IMG/VR virus record: IMGVR_UViG_3300017969_000017
Coordinates: 1 to 52,138 of that record
Strand: one strand, 5' to 3'
Length of the DNA: 52,138 bases
Source of the DNA: a virus
This document shows positions 32,241-40,314 of this stretch, piece after piece. The notes below the pieces were generated by a model. That model was not told where the DNA came from. It saw only the letters and a program-made list of their open reading frames with translations, and ran no database searches. Both the position numbers and the translations under genes were made by a program. Positions within the stretch are counted from its first letter, which is position 1. Each line of letters starts with the position of its first letter.

Positions 32241-34988
32241 TTAGCCAAAAATAGCATCGTCAGGGAGGCTACCAGCAGAACTTGTTACTGAAGATTCCTT
32301 GACGCCCTTCAATGAGGGAAAACTTGCCAATTTTTTATTAGAAGAAGCCTCTTTCTTTGTAAGGCCAGCCTCTTTAATCTTTGAAAGAGTCTCATACTTG
32401 GCCTGTACAATTGTTAGGTCTTCATTCTCTAACTCAGCAACTCTTGCATACTTCATCTCCGCGTCGTTTAAGCCTAGTTCTACTTCTAGATCTGCTAACT
32501 TAATAGCGGCTAGAACTGGAGATTCGACGTTGCTTTTGTGCAACTCTGCATGATGTTCCGAAATACCTGAAGTTCCCGGCTCATCGGAGTACTGCGGTTT
32601 GTCAACCGTTTTCTTAACCTTTTGATACTGTTCTGGCATCGTACTTGGGTTATGGTTTTTAATATCTTTCGTATAACCCTCGTCGGCATATTGAGGTTGT
32701 TCAACTTCTCGCTTTACACTCTGATATTGTTCAGCCATAGGTGATGGTTCGTGTTCAGAAATTCCTGAAGTTTGATTATTTTTATCACCTTTGTATTGCG
32801 GAGAAGAATCGCCACCATTCGGTTGTGGAATTTGTGGCAATTCACCTAAAGCGACCTTAGTAGTGCTTTCAACAGGTTTTTTCTGATCTGAAATCACTCT
32901 CTGCTCCTTTGGTCTATCAGAAGCGGATTGACCATCTTCTGCTACAGGAACCGTATTAGAAGCGACACCGGCCTCTTTTTCTGGAAGAATCCAACCAAGA
33001 TCGGCTAGTTTTTCGTCGCTTGGAACCTCTTCAACATTTGCCGTAAGTGTTATTTTTGTATTTTCATTCATCTTACTATTAACACTCCGTTTTTGATTTT
33101 TTGATAGTGTTCTCTTTAACTGATCAATAAGGTCTTTGGTTTCATCTCGGGTTTCATCTTTTTGTTCTTCCTTCTGACGATCAAAGTCCTTCGCTTTTGA
33201 TAAATCTGGATCATCTAGAGGCGCTGGTGGCTCACGATAACCACATTTCTCACATCTACCTGATTCATCATCAAGCCCACACTCTCCTGCTAGGCCGATA
33301 GGACAAGGTTTTTCAGTCTTGAGTGTATCAACCTTATTAGGAGCAGTTATAGAATCCGCCTGTTTTTCTACAGACGAAGCCTTAGAAAAAATTGTTTCTA
33401 CTTCTTTAGTTTCGGGATTGGCATCTTTTAAGCGATGACTGCTTTTATTTAATGAATTTGGATCAATTCCAGTATCCATTAAAAAGTCTAAATCTTCATT
33501 GCTTAAACTTCTGTCATAATTTTCTTGCATTTCAAGAAGTGAAGTCTCTTGTACTTTTTTAGCAGGATGTGCAAAAACTTTTACCCAATCGTTAAGTCTT
33601 TTGTGCCAAGTGTTTGCTAATTGATCATACATATCAAAGGCTTTTTTTGGCAATTCGTGCCAAGACTCTACTTTTTCAGCGACCTTTTCATAAAAATCTT
33701 TGTATCTTTTAAAAAGTTGATATACTTCATTTAATTCATAAGAACCTTCTAGATTTTTTAATTTATCAATTAAAATTTTAAAAGTTTCATCAAATTCTTC
33801 AATAAAAGGTCTTTCTTCTTCAAGAGTTAATGGATCTAACCCGGCTGTAATTTTATCTTCAACCATTTCTGCTTCTCTTCTAACAATATCCATCAAATCT
33901 TCAACCGCTTTTATTACTTCTGAGTGATGTTCTGGCAGATCCATTGCAGTTTTTGTATGACTTGTTTTAACAGGCTCAGTAAATAATGCAGTAACATCTG
34001 CTGGATCAAATACGGCAGATATTTCAAAGAAATTTACATTATAACAATCTTCGTAAGCGAGTTTGCTTACATTACCAGTTTTAAATGTAGTTCCCTTTTT
34101 CTTAATATGATTACAATATTCATCTACATTTGCTGCTTTATGGTTACAGACAGAACAAACAGTATATTCAACATTGCAACCCATTGAAACTGCATTGACT
34201 TTACCTTCAATAAGAGCGCTTGCTAGTTTAGGGAAAGACTTGGCATCAACCTCTAACAAAAGTTCAATCCAAGTTTCGGGTTTGTGGTTACTTGGCGCAT
34301 CTCCCCAGTATGAATCGCTAGAAATTTTATGTGCAGGTTCAATATGTAGCATTGCATCTACAATAACGCCTCTTGTTCTTTCAGGATCAGAATTATTGTG
34401 ATCAATAAAAATTGGTCGTCCAATAAAGGTTCTAAATCCATAATCGCCTTTAGATTTGATTGCGCTATCTTTGGTAAAAGTTAGACGATCTAAAGAAGCG
34501 TATCTCTTACCTTTAAATACAAAGCCCTTCATTTCTTTTGGAAACTTCTTGGCTAAAATTTTTGTAGTATTATCAATTTCATGCTCTTCAACAGTCGGAG
34601 TACTAGCCATCACAACATTTTTACCTGCTGGATGATCTTGGTGAGTTATCTTTATGTGTCCACCACCACTTTTGTTAAAAGAAAAACCTCTACCTTTTAA
34701 TTCTTTTTGCCATTTCTTGAGACTGCTTCCTGCTTCTTTTTCTATTTTAGAAGTTAACTTTCTAAACTCTTCCTCATCCATCCCAGCAAGTTCATTAACC
34801 GGCCAACCATCAAAGTTTTTATTTACTCTTGAGGAAATAGCCCTAACTTTAACATAAACATACCCATCGTTCGTTCGATAAGTATCTTTAGGAATATGAT
34901 CAAAAGAAGAAAACTTTGTATTCCCTTCTATTTTTTCATCTGCACTCTTAACTTCAATAACTTCACAATTTGTATATTTAGTTATCAT
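32241..34988 (-). CDS. prohead maturation protease fused to scaffold-like tail, with inserted HicA-like domain
   Basis: 915 aa. Residues 1-85 and about 150-330 form the protease, with a candidate catalytic His197 in FIGRPIFIDHNNSDP and Ser268 in KVNAVSMGC, as in gp21/assemblin-type head proteases. Zinc-like clusters follow: CSVCNH...YCNHI near 278-294 and PCPIGLAGEC...CEKC further on. Residues about 88-148 are a foreign-looking domain (SLKKWQKELKGRGFSF, GGGHIKI, STPTVEEHEI) that matches HicA-like small toxins. After about 345 the protein is acidic, helical and disordered, with a degenerate repeat (SPMAEQYQSVKREVEQPQYADE and STMPEQYQKVKKTVDKPQYSDE), and looks like scaffold. A nested start at ATG 33071 (276 aa, weak ribosome site) could give a separate scaffold. 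Confidence 0.85.
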   Translation of the reverse strand: MITKYTNCEVIEVKSADEKIEGNTKFSSFDHIPKDTYRTNDGYVYVKVRAISSRVNKNFDGWPVNELAGMDEEEFRKLTSKIEKEAGSSLKKWQKELKGRGFSFNKSGGGHIKITHQDHPAGKNVVMASTPTVEEHEIDNTTKILAKKFPKEMKGFVFKGKRYASLDRLTFTKDSAIKSKGDYGFRTFIGRPIFIDHNNSDPERTRGVIVDAMLHIEPAHKISSDSYWGDAPSNHKPETWIELLLEVDAKSFPKLASALIEGKVNAVSMGCNVEYTVCSVCNHKAANVDEYCNHIKKKGTTFKTGNVSKLAYEDCYNVNFFEISAVFDPADVTALFTEPVKTSHTKTAMDLPEHHSEVIKAVEDLMDIVRREAEMVEDKITAGLDPLTLEEERPFIEEFDETFKILIDKLKNLEGSYELNEVYQLFKRYKDFYEKVAEKVESWHELPKKAFDMYDQLANTWHKRLNDWVKVFAHPAKKVQETSLLEMQENYDRSLSNEDLDFLMDTGIDPNSLNKSSHRLKDANPETKEVETIFSKASSVEKQADSITAPNKVDTLKTEKPCPIGLAGECGLDDESGRCEKCGYREPPAPLDDPDLSKAKDFDRQKEEQKDETRDETKDLIDQLKRTLSKNQKRSVNSKMNENTKITLTANVEEVPSDEKLADLGWILPEKEAGVASNTVPVAEDGQSASDRPKEQRVISDQKKPVESTTKVALGELPQIPQPNGGDSSPQYKGDKNNQTSGISEHEPSPMAEQYQSVKREVEQPQYADEGYTKDIKNHNPSTMPEQYQKVKKTVDKPQYSDEPGTSGISEHHAELHKSNVESPVLAAIKLADLEVELGLNDAEMKYARVAELENEDLTIVQAKYETLSKIKEAGLTKKEASSNKKLASFPSLKGVKESSVTSSAGSLPDDAIFG

Positions 34989-35000
34989 ATTTTCCTCAAT

Positions 35001-35258
35001 CTATACAACGGTTCCCGGTAAAACTTCAATTTTTTCATTTTGATACCTAAATTGAGCAGAACCGGCAGAATGTTCAATCAATTGAGCAAGAGTATCTTGC
35101 GTTTGATATGAAAGTTGTTTAATTAAAGCAATTGCTGCGCGTTCTTGTTTTTCAGGCAGATGCATTCCTTCCACTACAGAACACATTTTACCTCTCAAAC
35201 TATTCATTTCTCTTATAACGAATTCCGATGCAGGAACCCATTCATTTCTTTGAATCAT
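35001..35258 (-). CDS. hypothetical small helical protein, 85 aa
   Basis: Not recognised. An 85-aa mostly helical protein (RGKMCSVVEGMHLPEKQERAAIALIKQLSYQ...LAQLIEHSAGSAQF) between the acidic scaffold-like protein and the protease. Its ATG lies 2 nt after the upstream stop (TAAGCATG). It resembles small assembly proteins of the head cluster, but no motif supports a specific role. Confidence 0.6.
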   Translation of the reverse strand: MIQRNEWVPASEFVIREMNSLRGKMCSVVEGMHLPEKQERAAIALIKQLSYQTQDTLAQLIEHSAGSAQFRYQNEKIEVLPGTVV

Positions 35259-35260
35259 GC

Positions 35261-35887
35261 TTACTTCTTAACAAGTTTTGCAACAAAACTATTTTTCTTT
35301 TCTTCAATTCCTGCTAATTTGTATCCTCTAAATTCTCTTTCTCTTCTAATTAGTTGTTCTACTTCTCTAGAGGCAGTTTTTAGAGTTACACCGGCTTCTT
35401 TTTCTCTTGCGATGGTAAGAGGCATTTCTTTTTCAATACCTTCCATCTCTTCAACATCTTCTTCTAGATCCAATTCGTCATCCATCTCTTCTGGAGTGTC
35501 AAATGGTCTAACCTCTTCTTCATCTTCTTCAGAATCTTTAATTTCAGAAACTAGACGCTCTACTTCATCAAGAGCCTCTTCTAGTTTTTCCATAAGCCCT
35601 TCTTGCTTTTCTTCTTCTTCGCCATAAGTTTCTTTTGGACCTTCGCCAATTTCAACTTCTAGCATTTCAGAATCAGCGCCGGGACTTGAAAGTTCATCCA
35701 TTTCAGCAGGAACGCCATCTTGAACATTTTGATCTTGATATGCTTCTTTTTGAATAAAGGCAATCCAACCATAATTAGATTGCTTAACTGCTCTAACATC
35801 GTATGTTGGATAAGCAGTTTTAAAATTATTTAGAGCCTCATCGTATGAAAGTTCACCTTCAACGTGAGCAATTGCAGTTTTGTACAT
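35261..35887 (-). CDS. acidic coiled-coil scaffold-like protein, 208 aa
   Basis: Head-assembly protein with three parts. The N-terminal alpha/beta piece (HVEGELSYDEALNNFKTAYPTYDVRAVKQSNYG) is followed by a long, extremely acidic coiled-coil (LMEKLEEALDEVERLVSEIKD, then EEDEEEVRP...DELDLEEDVEEMEG). A basic C-terminal tail (LIRREREFRGYKLAGIEEKKNSF) ends it. Acidic helical middle plus basic end is the usual plan for scaffold proteins that bind capsid through the C-terminus. It contains LKTASREVE, one of the recurring K-T-A-S motifs near the acidic/basic boundary, a possible cleavage site. It lies just upstream of the protease. Function is inferred from composition and position. Confidence 0.65.
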   Translation of the reverse strand: MYKTAIAHVEGELSYDEALNNFKTAYPTYDVRAVKQSNYGWIAFIQKEAYQDQNVQDGVPAEMDELSSPGADSEMLEVEIGEGPKETYGEEEEKQEGLMEKLEEALDEVERLVSEIKDSEEDEEEVRPFDTPEEMDDELDLEEDVEEMEGIEKEMPLTIAREKEAGVTLKTASREVEQLIRREREFRGYKLAGIEEKKNSFVAKLVKK

Positions 35888-35947
35888 TAAATATACTCCT
35901 TGTTCTAACTGTAACCTACATATTATTCTTAAGGTACAGGCAAAATT

Positions 35948-36082
35948 CTAGTTTTTTATGTTTTTAGATTCTAATTCGGCAATTTTTTGTTCTAGTTTTT
36001 CTACATAAGATTGTAAATCTAGGATATTTAATTGCAATTGCCCGATTAGATTTGCTACTTTTTCTATAGTTAAGTGTTCCAT
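35948..36082 (-). CDS. small coiled-coil protein, 44 aa
   Basis: A 44-aa frame starting at ATG 36082, 2 nt after the stop of the collar gene. It is an almost perfect amphipathic helix (LTIEKVANLIGQLQLNIL then YVEKLEQKIAELESKN) with heptad spacing of Leu/Ile, so a coiled-coil that likely trimerises or caps the collar-type fibre. Codon use is like neighbouring genes. No clear ribosome site, which suggests coupling to the upstream gene. Confidence 0.55.
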   Translation of the reverse strand: MEHLTIEKVANLIGQLQLNILDLQSYVEKLEQKIAELESKNIKN

Positions 36083-36084
36083 AT

Positions 36085-36876
36085 TTAAACTTTAATAATG
36101 TAGTTCATAACCATTGTTGGTTGTACGTTGTTGTGAGCATTTCCGCTACCAACAGAATTGGTTACAATATTTCCAGAGACATTGTGAGTGTGGCTTCCAA
36201 CAGAAGATGTTGAGGCTACAAAAGTATGTGTGTGATTTAATGAAGCCGCCTGATTAAGAAGATTTACACTCATACCTCTTGATCCTTGGCCCAATGTTGT
36301 ATATCCGGGACCAGAAGCACCACTTGAATATAATCTAACGTATTCAGATGGAGAAGTTGGTCGTAAGAAAACATGATCAACTCCTGCTCCGGGAACGACA
36401 TTGTGTGTGTGACTTAAATCTGTAGATCCAGTATTACCACTTACAGAGTGATTGTGCCCACCAGTAGCATCTGTTACTCCTGATGTTAAAGCACTTGTCC
36501 CATGAGTGTGCGCTGGCATTTCTCCAGTTCCTAAAGTGTGTGTTTCAGCACCCCCAGCAACAGCACTTACCGTTCCACCACTGCCCATTGTGCTTAATCT
36601 TCCAGCAGTGCCAGAACCATTATCTATGTCTCTACCAGCAATTACACGACCTCTAAGATCAGGAATGGTAAAAGACGCTCCACTCCCGCCATAACTATAT
36701 CCAATTACTGCGAATAAATCTGGATAAGTTGCTGTTCCTACAGAGGCGCCATCACAGAAAAGCCAGCCAGCCGGGGCACTTCCTGTAGCAGTCCCCGCAT
36801 AAGGAAAGATAGTTGATGGTGGTATATAATAATAATCTTTAAGTTCGTCTGAGGAAATATCTCCAAATATAGCCAT
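36085..36876 (-). CDS. second tail-collar (MdpB-like) fibre protein, 263 aa
   Basis: Collar-type fibre with the same core as the 198-aa protein at 2.7 kb: IFPYAGTATGSAPAGWLFCDGAS, YPDLFAVIGYSYGG, FTIPDLRGRVIAG at residues about 22-85, metal-type His pairs (MPAHTHGTSAL, GGHNHSVSGN, SLNHTHTFV) and the end QPTMVMNYIIKV. It is longer, with an extra beta loop region between about 160 and 210. It lies directly behind the tail-repeat protein and before a small coiled-coil gene. Unlike the first copy, it lies in the head region rather than the tail region, so it could be a head fibre, a whisker or a second receptor-binding module. Confidence 0.9.
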   Translation of the reverse strand: MAIFGDISSDELKDYYYIPPSTIFPYAGTATGSAPAGWLFCDGASVGTATYPDLFAVIGYSYGGSGASFTIPDLRGRVIAGRDIDNGSGTAGRLSTMGSGGTVSAVAGGAETHTLGTGEMPAHTHGTSALTSGVTDATGGHNHSVSGNTGSTDLSHTHNVVPGAGVDHVFLRPTSPSEYVRLYSSGASGPGYTTLGQGSRGMSVNLLNQAASLNHTHTFVASTSSVGSHTHNVSGNIVTNSVGSGNAHNNVQPTMVMNYIIKV

Positions 36877-36877
36877 T

Positions 36878-37756
36878 TTATGCCCCTAAAATTCCATAGT
36901 CTCTTAATGCAACAATAAGATTTCCTAATGTATCAGCAAGTTCTCCGATACTAACAGCATTTGCATCATAAGTTTTTGTTCCTGCACTGACGTTGCTTGG
37001 TCCACTTCCCCATCCTATAGATTGGACAGAAGCGGAACCAAAGACTCCAAATTTATTGCCAGTTAACTTAACATTAGAATAAAAAACAGTTGTTCCTCCA
37101 GTGCCAGATGTTGAACTTATTCCGTTTGTTGCAAAAACTCCGTTTGTTGCAATTGTACCAACTCCTAGCCTGTAGAGGTTAACATCTGTTGCAGCAACTC
37201 CGCTACCCCAATCAACACTTCCTGCTGTAGTAATAGAAAATCTATTATCTGTGTCTCCTGTTACTGAAGATTGAAGAAAAGAATCTGATGCTAAACTGGC
37301 TTCAGTTTGACTAATATTTCCTCCAGTTGGAAGTCCAAGTGAATCAACACTTAAAGTTCCTGATAATGTAAGAGCGCTTCCACCACTTCTGTATAAAGAA
37401 ACGTCAGTAGTAGTTCCACCACTGCCCCAATTTACAGTACCTCCAGTTAAAATATTAAATCTATCATGAGTATCGGCAGCACTTAATGTCCCCGGAGATG
37501 AAGTCCCTGCTCCAGTTACTGTTCCTGATCTAACAGAAATAGCGCTTGAACCTAATCCGGCAGTTCCTGCAAATCTTATATCTTCAGCATAATCACCATA
37601 AGTAAAGTTTGCAGTTCCTCCGTATTTCTTTTTTACAAGAGCAGCATCTACAACTAACCAATTATTATATAGTTCAATATGATTATAAAAATCTGATAAG
37701 TCTTCCCAATAGTATAAATTTAATTGAGAGGTTCTTTCAGCACCGGCTGTACCCAT
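36878..37756 (-). CDS. fibre protein with phage tail repeats, 292 aa
   Basis: Elongated fibre subunit upstream of the second collar gene. It carries two clear copies of a tail-repeat unit: DRFNILTGGTVNWGSGGTTTD then VSLYRSGGSALTLSG (about 96-135), and NRFSITTAGSVDWGSGVAATD then VNLYRLGVGTIATNG (about 171-211), consistent with a triple beta-helix or beta-prism shaft. The N-terminus (LYYWEDLSDFYNHIELYNNW) is a typical attachment region. The C-terminal part is a Ser/Asn-rich shaft plus a helix. The ATG has TAGGAG. It probably forms one fibre with the 263-aa collar protein and the 44-aa coiled-coil. Confidence 0.75.
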   Translation of the reverse strand: MGTAGAERTSQLNLYYWEDLSDFYNHIELYNNWLVVDAALVKKKYGGTANFTYGDYAEDIRFAGTAGLGSSAISVRSGTVTGAGTSSPGTLSAADTHDRFNILTGGTVNWGSGGTTTDVSLYRSGGSALTLSGTLSVDSLGLPTGGNISQTEASLASDSFLQSSVTGDTDNRFSITTAGSVDWGSGVAATDVNLYRLGVGTIATNGVFATNGISSTSGTGGTTVFYSNVKLTGNKFGVFGSASVQSIGWGSGPSNVSAGTKTYDANAVSIGELADTLGNLIVALRDYGILGA

Positions 37757-37800
37757 TTTATCTCCTAGATGTTTCTATAATTAATCTATCGCTAATAGGA

Positions 37801-38214
37801 CTAATCAAGTTCAAAACGAACATCAGTTATATCATCTTTAATTATATAGCCAGTTTGTTCATATTTATTGTGAATTTTTTTGCAAATATCTTCAGCAGAA
37901 TTACTTGCTATAACAAAAGGTTTGCCAATGAAAAATGGTTCATGAAAATTTTTAAAACTCATGTGTACTAACCAACTTTCAGAAAATAAATCAAATTTGT
38001 CTAAAATTTCTTCTTCAAAAAACATTTTTATATCTCTATCTTTGAAAAATTGTAAGACAAATTGATCTTTGTTTTTATCTGAAATAGCAATAACCCCAAT
38101 CACGATGAGGTTTTCACGTTGATTGGGGTATCTTGCATAAACTAAAGAGTAAGCATATTTTTTATCTATATTTACTGTTGGAAAGTAACAATAATACTCA
38201 CTCTTTTCATCCAT
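37801..38214 (-). CDS. hypothetical protein, 137 aa
   Basis: Not recognised. A soluble alpha/beta protein with aromatic-rich strands (YYCYFPTVNIDKKYAYSLVYA, ENLIVIGVIAISD) and helical parts (DKFDLFSESWLVHMSFKNF, SAEDICKKIHNKYEQ). The start is taken as ATG 38214, 1 nt after the stop of the glycosyltransferase; a longer form to 38238 would overlap that gene. Context with fibre and glycosyltransferase genes suggests a helper in fibre assembly or glycosylation, but this is only position. Confidence 0.6.
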   Translation of the reverse strand: MDEKSEYYCYFPTVNIDKKYAYSLVYARYPNQRENLIVIGVIAISDKNKDQFVLQFFKDRDIKMFFEEEILDKFDLFSESWLVHMSFKNFHEPFFIGKPFVIASNSAEDICKKIHNKYEQTGYIIKDDITDVRFELD

Positions 38215-38215
38215 C

Positions 38216-38983
38216 TTATAGCCATTCTTCTTGAACAAACTCTTTCATTAGCCGCTCTTCCCAATTCTCGCCCATCTCAATAGATAAGGCTTGATCCATA
38301 GCGTTTCTTGCTAATCTAGTTCTTTCAGCAGGATCAGATTCAGGAGCGCGGCCAAGTTCAAACATATTATTATTATGACGATGCATTTCTAGCCCCTCAT
38401 GGACATAAATGCCTCTTCCATCTTTTCGTGCTTGCCAAGAGTAGTAAAGATCAGTTCCATGAATTAATAACAGAGGGTGTAGCCAGTTAGATTCATCAAA
38501 CCAGTCTGCTCTAAATAAAGCACAAGAATGTTCCATCATCCAAGTTTGGCGAGGCTGACCCGTTCCTCTATTTCTAAGATGCTTCCAAAATCCAATTGAA
38601 GACTCATCATGAGCGGCTTGCACAATAACAGCATTATCATTTTCTTTTAAGAAAGTGTAAAGAGGCAATAAAGGATCTGTTCCCTCAACAAGTTGCCCTG
38701 TAGTTGTCATAATAAAATAGGCAAAATAATTTTCCCAATTTAATGCTTCAAGGGACTTTGCATATGTTAAACCCATTCTATAGCCATGTGTGGCTCTCAA
38801 ATTATAATCCAAATAAACCATATGGATATCGTCGTCGTTTGGAGCAAACATCCACTCTTCATCTGAACCATTTTCAACAACAATAATATCCATCGGCACT
38901 TCTGATGTTTTTAACACTTTTATATTATGCTCAATAATTTCGGGCATATTATAATTTAACATAACTACTGCAACTTTATCCAC
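38216..38983 (-). CDS. family 2-like glycosyltransferase, DXD motif not evident
   Basis: A 255-aa GT-A protein. The N-terminal Rossmann-like segment (VAVVMLNYNMPEIIEHNIKVL, MDIIVVENGSDEEW) is typical of family 2 glycosyltransferases. The second half has ALFRADWFDESN and a final HGTDLYYSWQARKDGRGIYV followed by a His in GLEMHRHNN, comparable to the family's acidic and His motifs. However, where the metal-binding DXD is expected the sequence is YFIMTTTGQLV, without aspartates. It may be inactive, use a different metal site or be a divergent branch. No membrane segments. It sits beside the fibre island, so fibre glycosylation is a reasonable inference. Confidence 0.82.
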   Translation of the reverse strand: MDKVAVVMLNYNMPEIIEHNIKVLKTSEVPMDIIVVENGSDEEWMFAPNDDDIHMVYLDYNLRATHGYRMGLTYAKSLEALNWENYFAYFIMTTTGQLVEGTDPLLPLYTFLKENDNAVIVQAAHDESSIGFWKHLRNRGTGQPRQTWMMEHSCALFRADWFDESNWLHPLLLIHGTDLYYSWQARKDGRGIYVHEGLEMHRHNNNMFELGRAPESDPAERTRLARNAMDQALSIEMGENWEERLMKEFVQEEWL

Positions 38984-39021
38984 ATTAATCTCCTAACTTT
39001 ATACTAACATAATATCATATT

Positions 39022-40314
39022 TTATGATTTCTTTTTCTTTTTTCTGTGGTTATCACATTTTTCACAAGAGCCGGGAGCGCAAGGCTTTGTTCCGGGCACT
39101 CTTTTATACCCATCCCAACAATTACATTTACTCTTTGCCTCTTTGTTTCTTTGAATATATTCTTTTAAGTTTTTAATTGATTTTAACACAGCATTAATTT
39201 CTTTTGGATTTCTGCTACCATCTAGCGTCATCCTATATTCTTCTAAAAGCCTTTCGGCTTCTTTAAAATTTTTATTATCAACAGCGTCTTTAATTCTTTG
39301 TGGGCTAAACATAAAACCCCGTTTTTTCTTAGAAGATTCTTTACTTCTTTCCATTTCTTTAACTTTAGATGCAGCCCAAGATCTTCCTGCATTCCCGCCC
39401 CAAGCCAGCCAAGCAACATCCCAAGGTGTAACTTCGCCTTTGCCAGCCTTTTCTGAGCGACCTCCAGCGTGTCTTTCAAAGAAAGAGTGCATACGCTTAA
39501 CATGCTCTGGGGTTAATTCTTTTCCTTCTGCAATCTTGCGAGCGCGAGTGAGAGTCGCAGATTCAAAGCCTTTACCCGCTTTTCCTTCAGAATGATATTT
39601 AATACCTCTACGAGCAGCAGCACGAACGCCCTCTGGGGGAGTTAAGTCAACAGATGATTTCTTTTTTCTTTGTTCAGGTTTATCCATTGTTTTAGTACCC
39701 GTAGGATCTGCTTTTTTTAATTCTTCATTTGCCCACTCTTTTAATTCTTTTTCACTTTTTGGGGGGCTATGATATTTTTCTATATATTGCTTACCCATTC
39801 CCGGAGAAATACTTTCCCAAAGATCAATCATTGCATTGTTGTATTCTTCATCATCTTTTTCTTTAAGTGCTTCTTTTACTCTATCAACTTTTTCATTACT
39901 ACTCATAATAAACCTTTCACTAGAACGACGTATGATATGAATATCTACTGGCTCTCCTGTTGTTATATCAACACTTCTCATTCCAGTAGGCTCTGCTCTT
40001 AATGCTCTTTTTAATTCTTCATTTGCAAATGCAGCATAGTAAGGTTGCGGCAAGTTTTTTCTTATCCATTTAAAAATTTCTACACTAAGACGAGGATATT
40101 TACTTTTAAGTTCTTCTATTTCTTTTGTATTTTCATAAGGATGAAGTTTGTCGCCATATCCCAAATAAAAAATTGCAGTTCCGTCGCCGTTAGGTACAGG
40201 GGCATAGTAAACAGAACCAATAATTTGATCTTCGTCTTTTATTAAGAAATATTCACTGACATTATCTGATCCATGCTCAACGTTAAATTCTTCAAAATAA
40301 GATCGCTTTTTCAT
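39022..40314 (-). CDS. head-associated protein with recurrent phage head domain and zinc-ribbon end, 430 aa
   Basis: Unknown virion-type protein. The N-terminal 110 residues are GNAT-like in look (QIIGSVYYAPVPNGDG, LSVEIFKWIRKNL). Residues about 225-320 contain a domain found in many phage head-associated proteins: PPEGVRAAARRGIKYHSEGK, TPEHVKRMHSFFERHAGG and VTPWDVAWLAWGGNAGRSWA. The end has a cysteine cluster (CNCWDGYKRVPGTKPCAPGS then CEKC), a likely zinc ribbon, and a Lys-rich tail. Start ATG 40314 overlaps the upstream stop (TAATG); an alternative ATG at 40323 would overlap by 10 nt. It is probably packaged in or attached to the head, but the precise job is unknown. Confidence 0.68.
   Translation of the reverse strand: MKKRSYFEEFNVEHGSDNVSEYFLIKDEDQIIGSVYYAPVPNGDGTAIFYLGYGDKLHPYENTKEIEELKSKYPRLSVEIFKWIRKNLPQPYYAAFANEELKRALRAEPTGMRSVDITTGEPVDIHIIRRSSERFIMSSNEKVDRVKEALKEKDDEEYNNAMIDLWESISPGMGKQYIEKYHSPPKSEKELKEWANEELKKADPTGTKTMDKPEQRKKKSSVDLTPPEGVRAAARRGIKYHSEGKAGKGFESATLTRARKIAEGKELTPEHVKRMHSFFERHAGGRSEKAGKGEVTPWDVAWLAWGGNAGRSWAASKVKEMERSKESSKKKRGFMFSPQRIKDAVDNKNFKEAERLLEEYRMTLDGSRNPKEINAVLKSIKNLKEYIQRNKEAKSKCNCWDGYKRVPGTKPCAPGSCEKCDNHRKKKKKS

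Noticed and set aside
32235-32246. Perfect palindrome GGCTAATTAGCC at the end of the protease gene
   Set aside because: No loop and no T-run; it includes the stop codon. Could be chance or a weak protein site.
35145-35627. 160-aa plus-strand frame, Ser/Phe-rich
   Set aside because: Mirror of the acidic coiled-coil gene on the other strand; GAA/GAT-rich coding automatically gives open Ser/Phe frames opposite.
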